The notes under the pieces were generated by a model. That model worked only from the letters and a program-made list of their open reading frames with translations. It made no database searches and had not been told where the DNA came from. The position numbers and the translations under genes are program-made. A stretch of 64,000 nt of DNA, taken from assembly GCF_003429105.1 (NCBI RefSeq), contig NZ_QVTD01000017.1, forward strand, positions 1 to 64,000, written 5' to 3'. The stretch is from Peribacillus glennii. Lineage in GTDB: Bacteria > Bacillota > Bacilli > Bacillales > DSM-1321. Positions 60,012 to 64,000 of the stretch are shown in pieces (the stretch's first letter is position 1; each line of letters opens with the position of its first letter).

Positions 60012-60887
60012 TTACTTAGAAGCCCAATATTTTAAATGTGAATAAGGATTTATTGCTTTCCAGTTGCTGTCATACATCCCAAAATGCAAATGGGAAACAA
60101 ATTTACCCGATGTTCCAGCTGGCCCGTAACCTGTATTGCCTACGAATCCAATAACCTGTCCTTGTTTGACTACAGCTCCCTTTTTCATTCCAGCTGCATA
60201 CTTGCTCAGATGCGCGTAATACAAATTGTAGCCTTCGTTGGTTCTAATAGAGAGTCGCCATCCCCCAAGCTGGTTCCAACCGTAACTCACTATGACTCCA
60301 TCTGTTGCAGAATAAACAGGTGTTCCTTTAGGAGCCATTATATCTGTTCCTTCATGGACTCTGTCCCCGCCGTATTGGCGTGAAGCCCCCCATGTGTCTC
60401 CAAAGGGTTGAAAGGAACCTTTAGGTAAAGGGAAACTCGCATAGGCTAGATAAGATGGTGTGTTGGTTGAACTGATGCCTTTTACTGAATTAGGCAGGAG
60501 CAGCCTTTGGCCTACTAATATTTTGTCGGATTTTAATTTATTCAAAGTTTTAATGGCGCTGACAGTTGTCTTGTTTTTCTTTGCAATGAGAAACAATGTG
60601 TCGCCTGATTTTACAATATATGTTGGCCTGTTAGTGTTCGTCTGCTTCAATTTTGAGGCTGAGGTTGGAGGTGTTACTTTCAGTACTTGGCCTACACGGA
60701 TTTGATCCGTTTTGAGCTTATTCCATTGTTTCAGTTGGGCAACTGTAACCTTTTTGTTCATGGAAATTTTCCATAATGTATCATTGGACTTGACTTTGTA
60801 TGTCGAAGCTTCTATCTGGGCTCCGAAAAGTGTCGATGAAGCAATCGCTGTGGCCAAAGCCATAGCAGCAAATCTCTTTTTCTTCAT
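60012..60887 (-). CDS. Secreted LysM-M23 peptidoglycan endopeptidase
   Basis: The product has 291 residues. A signal peptide (FAAMALATAIASSTLFGAQI, cleavage near IEA-ST) precedes two LysM domains at about 29-72 and 89-132 (YKVKSNDTLWKISMNKKVTV; YIVKSGDTLFLIAKKNKTTV). A LytM-type M23 metallopeptidase domain follows at about 165-285, with the zinc ligands in HEGTD (178-182) and HLHFG (267-271). It binds GlcNAc chains through LysM and cuts peptide cross-links in the wall. Length and motifs are normal. GGGGG lies about a dozen bases before the ATG. Single gene. Confidence 0.92.
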   Translation of the reverse strand: MKKKRFAAMALATAIASSTLFGAQIEASTYKVKSNDTLWKISMNKKVTVAQLKQWNKLKTDQIRVGQVLKVTPPTSASKLKQTNTNRPTYIVKSGDTLFLIAKKNKTTVSAIKTLNKLKSDKILVGQRLLLPNSVKGISSTNTPSYLAYASFPLPKGSFQPFGDTWGASRQYGGDRVHEGTDIMAPKGTPVYSATDGVIVSYGWNQLGGWRLSIRTNEGYNLYYAHLSKYAAGMKKGAVVKQGQVIGFVGNTGYGPAGTSGKFVSHLHFGMYDSNWKAINPYSHLKYWASK

Positions 60888-61426
60888 AAGTAAGAAGAAT
60901 CCCCCTGTTATCTATTTATTTTCCTATAGTGGAAAGTATTTACCAGTAAAATATACTTACTATTTCAAATACTGGCAATGGTAAAAAGTTGGGTTGATAG
61001 GAAAATATAGGAAAAAAGTTATAGGTAAACAGATTTATATTGCTTTAAGCACGAAGGAGTCAGGGAAACGAAAAGAGGGTCAAATTCCCCAGTGAGGATA
61101 ATTGGTCCTTTTTGCATTTATACCTACATTTAAGCCGATTTAAAATCTATTGATTTTTGTTTATATCTATTAAATACAACTACAAATATGGGCTTTTATT
61201 AAAAAATATCATAGCGTAAAAAATATATCGATTATTGCAGAATAATGTCAGTTGCGTTAATTTATTTACATTCTGATAACAACTCCCATAAGCTTCCTAA
61301 TCAGGAAAAACAATTATGTTATAGTCAAAAAGTTGAAATAGGTATTTTACTATACTTATTTATGTTGCTTCCACGTCGCAGTTGTTGCTTTTTGAGAAAA
61401 AACTATTTTTTAGCAGGGAGTTTGAG
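60888..61426. other. Divergent intergenic region of two wall hydrolase genes
   Basis: About 540 bases, AT-rich, between the LysM-M23 and SH3b-GH73 genes. It must hold both promoters. I see no repeat, RNA or coding segment that I can support. Confidence 0.4.
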
Positions 61427-63838
61427 ATGAAAAAATTTATTATTCCGGGTCTTTGTTTTGCTGTTTTGTCAACTGGGGCGTTTGAACAGGGCGTTTTCGT
61501 AGCAGCTTCACCCGCAAAGCAAGTGAGTGAGAAAACAAGCGTAAAGTATGTGAATGTGAGCCAGGGTTCCACTTTAAATCTCCGCAAGAGCGCCTCCGAT
61601 CGGGCTGCAGTTATTGGGAAACTATCAAAAGGAACACAAGTCACTGTGTATTCAGATTCAAATGGCTGGTCAAGGGTAAAGGCAAACGGGAAAGACGGAT
61701 ATGTCAGTTCTAAATACCTGACTTCAACAAAACCGGGTTCAAGCAGCGGCTCGTCCAAATCTGCCGTGACCAAAAAATATGTAAATATTAAATCTGGTTC
61801 TTTGAATTTACGTAAGAGTGCTTCTGCAAAAGCATCTGTCATTGCGAAGCTGTCCAGGGGTACCCAGGTATCTGTATATTCCGTGTCCAATGGATGGGCA
61901 AAAATCAGCGCGAACGGCAAAAATGGCTACGTAAGTTCAAAGTATCTTTCTGTGGCAAAGCCTGGATCTTCCAGTACGCTAAAGCCCGCAGCCGTGGTGA
62001 AAACAACCACGAAATATGTAAACGTAAGTTCCGGGTCCTTGAATTTACGCAAAACCGCTTCAGCAAAGTCATCTCTTGTTGCAAAATTATCAAAGGGTAC
62101 GCGGGTTACCGTATATTTAATATCCAATGGATGGGCAAAAATCAGCGCGAACGGCAAAAATGGCTACGTAAGTTCAAAGTATCTTTCTGCGGCGAAGCCT
62201 GGATCTTCCAGTACAGCCAATCCCGCAGCCACGGTGAAAACAACCACAAAATATATAAACGTTAGTTCCGGTTCTCTCAATATGAGAAAGAGTGCATCTT
62301 CCAAAGCGGGCATCGTTGCAAGGCTTTCCAAAGGAACAAAGGTAACGGTGTATTCTGAATCAAAAGGCTGGTCCAAAATAAAGGCTAATGGGAAAGTAGG
62401 GTATGTGAGCTCGAAATACCTTTCTCCATCTAAGCCGGGAGCTGCCAAACCTACAACCGCTCCTAACATCACAACAAAGTATGTCAATGTAAGTTCCGGA
62501 ACATTGAGCGTTCGTAAAACCGCATCTGCAAATGCACCTATTGTAACGAGTCTTTCCAGAGGCGTGCAGGTAACCGTTTATTCCGAATCCGATGGCTGGT
62601 CCAAAATAAAGGCAAACGGAAAGGAAGGATATGTAAGTTCCGAATACCTTTCTGCAACGAAGCCGGCCAGCGGAAACACAGGCGAACAACAAGTCGTTAT
62701 CACCAAATATGTAAATGTCAACACCGGTTCCACTCTGAATATGCGCTCGGCTGCTTTACCTACCGCTTCAATCGTAGCAAAGCTTTCCAGGGGGACGGAA
62801 GTCAAGGTATATTCCGATACAAACGGTTGGGCAAAAGTGTCTGCTGATGGCAAGACAGGATATGTCAGCTCTGATTTTCTAGGTGAGAAAGCGCCGGAAA
62901 GCCCGGGAAACCCAGCTGGTACGGTAGACAGGGTGTACCAGGATTATGATTTGACACTAAATGAGATGACCAATATCCAAATGGCGGCCAAAGCCCAAAC
63001 GGATAAAAACTATCAAACCTTTATCCGTGAAGATGGCCTGGCGTTGACCAGCCCAACAAAAGGGACTGTAATCGGAAGTACGTGGAGGCTCAGGGGCGGT
63101 GCCGGCACGAATTACTGGGTAGTGGGTACAGTAGATGAGAACGAAACGTTAGATATCATTTCAACAGTAGAAGGTTCGGATGGCTACAAATGGTATGAAG
63201 TGGACTTTGAAAAAACATGGGTCAATGCCAGTCCAACTGACGTTGCATACTATGTAAATCCTGATAATTTTGCTAACCATCCGATGGAGTCTTTCCAGTT
63301 TTTAAAATTATCACAAACTACTAATCTGAATGTCGCGGAAGTAAATGAAAAAATCTTGGCAGGCAAGGGGATTTTATCAGGAAAGGCGGCAACATTCATT
63401 GAAGCAGGGGAAACTTATGGAGTGAATGAAATCTACTTGATTTCCCATGCATTATTGGAAACTGGGAACGGGGCTTCAGAGCTCGCCACAGGGGTGGAGA
63501 TAAATGGAAAAACCGTTTATAACATGTATGGAATCGGGGCGTATGATGATACTGCAGTAAGCAGCGGAGCAAAATATGCCTATGAGGCCGGATGGTTTAC
63601 ACCGGAAGCAGCAATAATCGGCGGTGCCCAATTCATCGCACGTGGGTACATCAACGCGGGACAGGATAATCTGTATAAAATGAGATGGAATCCGCTTGGA
63701 GCGGCTGCCAATGGATATGCAACCCATCAATATGCCACTGATATCGGCTGGGCATCAAAGCAAGTTAAGCAAATCTATAATTTATATAGTCTATTGGATT
63801 CCTATAAGATGACATTGGAGATTCCGAAATATAAATAA
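61427..63838 (+). CDS. Secreted 6xSH3b N-acetylglucosaminidase (GH73, LytD-like)
   Basis: The product has 803 residues. It starts at ATG 61427, six bases after GGGAG; an in-frame ATG at 61382 has no ribosome site and would precede the signal peptide (KKFIIPGLCFAVLSTGAFEQ). Six SH3b domains of about 80 residues with Ser/Pro-rich linkers fill about 35-505 (LNLRKSASAKASVIAKLSRG, TYVSSKYLS-type endings). A GH73 glucosaminidase domain covers about 560-800, with the catalytic Glu near 678 in SHALLETGNG and the family blocks NMYGIGAYDD and NPLGAAANGYATHQYATDIG. It hydrolyses GlcNAc-MurNAc bonds of peptidoglycan. SH3b repeats 2-4 are nearly identical at DNA level. A terminator follows. Confidence 0.92.
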   Translation: MKKFIIPGLCFAVLSTGAFEQGVFVAASPAKQVSEKTSVKYVNVSQGSTLNLRKSASDRAAVIGKLSKGTQVTVYSDSNGWSRVKANGKDGYVSSKYLTSTKPGSSSGSSKSAVTKKYVNIKSGSLNLRKSASAKASVIAKLSRGTQVSVYSVSNGWAKISANGKNGYVSSKYLSVAKPGSSSTLKPAAVVKTTTKYVNVSSGSLNLRKTASAKSSLVAKLSKGTRVTVYLISNGWAKISANGKNGYVSSKYLSAAKPGSSSTANPAATVKTTTKYINVSSGSLNMRKSASSKAGIVARLSKGTKVTVYSESKGWSKIKANGKVGYVSSKYLSPSKPGAAKPTTAPNITTKYVNVSSGTLSVRKTASANAPIVTSLSRGVQVTVYSESDGWSKIKANGKEGYVSSEYLSATKPASGNTGEQQVVITKYVNVNTGSTLNMRSAALPTASIVAKLSRGTEVKVYSDTNGWAKVSADGKTGYVSSDFLGEKAPESPGNPAGTVDRVYQDYDLTLNEMTNIQMAAKAQTDKNYQTFIREDGLALTSPTKGTVIGSTWRLRGGAGTNYWVVGTVDENETLDIISTVEGSDGYKWYEVDFEKTWVNASPTDVAYYVNPDNFANHPMESFQFLKLSQTTNLNVAEVNEKILAGKGILSGKAATFIEAGETYGVNEIYLISHALLETGNGASELATGVEINGKTVYNMYGIGAYDDTAVSSGAKYAYEAGWFTPEAAIIGGAQFIARGYINAGQDNLYKMRWNPLGAAANGYATHQYATDIGWASKQVKQIYNLYSLLDSYKMTLEIPKYK
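61799..62275 (+). repeat. Tandem 240-bp intragenic repeats (SH3b units)
   Basis: Bases 61889-61977 and 62129-62217 are nearly identical, differing in only a few positions, at a spacing of 240 bases, which is 80 codons or one SH3b unit plus linker. The surrounding unit is also similar. Such repeats favour slippage and changes in domain number. Confidence 0.85.
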
Positions 63839-63860
63839 CCCCGATTGTGAGGTAAAGGAT

Positions 63861-63886
63861 AAAAAAGGGCTTTTTAGTCCTTTTTT
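63861..63886 (+). terminator. Terminator of the SH3b-GH73 gene
   Basis: AAAAAAGG pairs with CCTTTTTT across a ten-base loop. No gene is seen between here and the end of the window. Confidence 0.65.
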
Positions 63887-64000
63887 ATTTCTGAAATAAT
63901 AGAAATCTTTTTAGAAATGATCCGGGGAAGGAAAATAGGTCCGCCCCATCCTGACATATTCGTGATAAAACTATGTGAATACGGAACAACAATTTGGTCA

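Noticed and set aside
61894-62487. Open frames in other frames across the SH3b repeats
   Set aside because: They arise from the repeated codon pattern of the SH3b gene and have no independent start signals.
61799-62870. Regularly spaced direct repeats resembling an array
   Set aside because: They lie inside one open frame, are 240 bases apart and encode SH3b domains; there are no short repeats with unique spacers.
1-64000. rRNA, tRNA, riboswitch or origin of replication
   Set aside because: No cloverleaf with CCA end, rRNA core segment, recognised riboswitch consensus or DnaA-box cluster was seen by eye; a covariance-model scan would be decisive.

Overview
The window comes from a member of the Bacillota, most likely a Bacillaceae species (Bacillus sensu lato). 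The basis is AT-rich DNA, strong AGGAGG-type ribosome binding sites, many TTG/GTG starts, and a gene content of LysM/M23, SH3b, TcaA-type zinc-ribbon, NagZ and GH73 wall proteins. The species cannot be named from the sequence alone. No rRNA, tRNA or CRISPR array was found. Most genes are single transcription units ending in a clear hairpin terminator. Layout: 1-1.3 kb is a rearranged edge, where a 97-bp direct repeat (the tail of an Ig-like surface protein plus part of its terminator) brackets an EthD-family gene and an IS1595 transposase remnant. 1.4-3.8 kb is a lone phage-type replication-initiation operon: DnaD-like protein, G39P-type helicase loader, DnaB helicase. 4-6 kb holds two small unknown genes and an IS110 remnant. 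6.2-17 kb is a run of secreted proteins: an SH3-like 'WG...KYTA' repeat protein, a large Ig/CarboxypepD_reg/YfaP-like protein, a leucine-rich-repeat protein, a beta-propeller and a PPC-repeat protein. 17.2-19.3 kb contains a tiny yifB/comM N-terminal fragment, a membrane protein, two related small basic proteins, and a decayed second copy of the helicase-loader gene. 19.5-28 kb encodes a GLUG/InlB-repeat adhesin, a Big_2/propeller protein and a secreted type I phosphodiesterase. 28.5-32.3 kb is a two-gene DUF262 cassette (the first gene also DUF1524/HNH), the best candidate for an antiviral or restriction-like system. 32.4-39.5 kb carries a Pro-Pro-endopeptidase-like metalloprotease, a formamidase/permease pair, two small cytoplasmic genes and a triple-NPCBM-like surface protein. 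39.7-46.5 kb is a divergent zinc-ribbon/TcaA/NagZ locus. 46.7-54 kb holds an SH3 protein, a broken surface-protein gene, a c-di-GMP gene pair and a chimeric scar. 54-64 kb returns to secreted proteins: two propellers, a nucleoside-binding BMP protein fused to the WG domain, a His-rich protein, a LysM-M23 endopeptidase and a 6xSH3b-GH73 glucosaminidase. Taken together, the region is a secretome/cell-wall island. It recycles a few modules (SH3b, WG-KYTA, C-terminal Ig, propellers, zinc ribbons), and the proteins probably act in wall binding, wall turnover and environmental sensing. The region has been reshaped by duplication and decay. It contains degraded copies of four of its own genes (helicase loader, propeller gene, TcaA-like gene, nagZ), an Ig-protein tail present twice, two transposase remnants, a 134-bp repeated terminator element, and families of intergenic palindromes.
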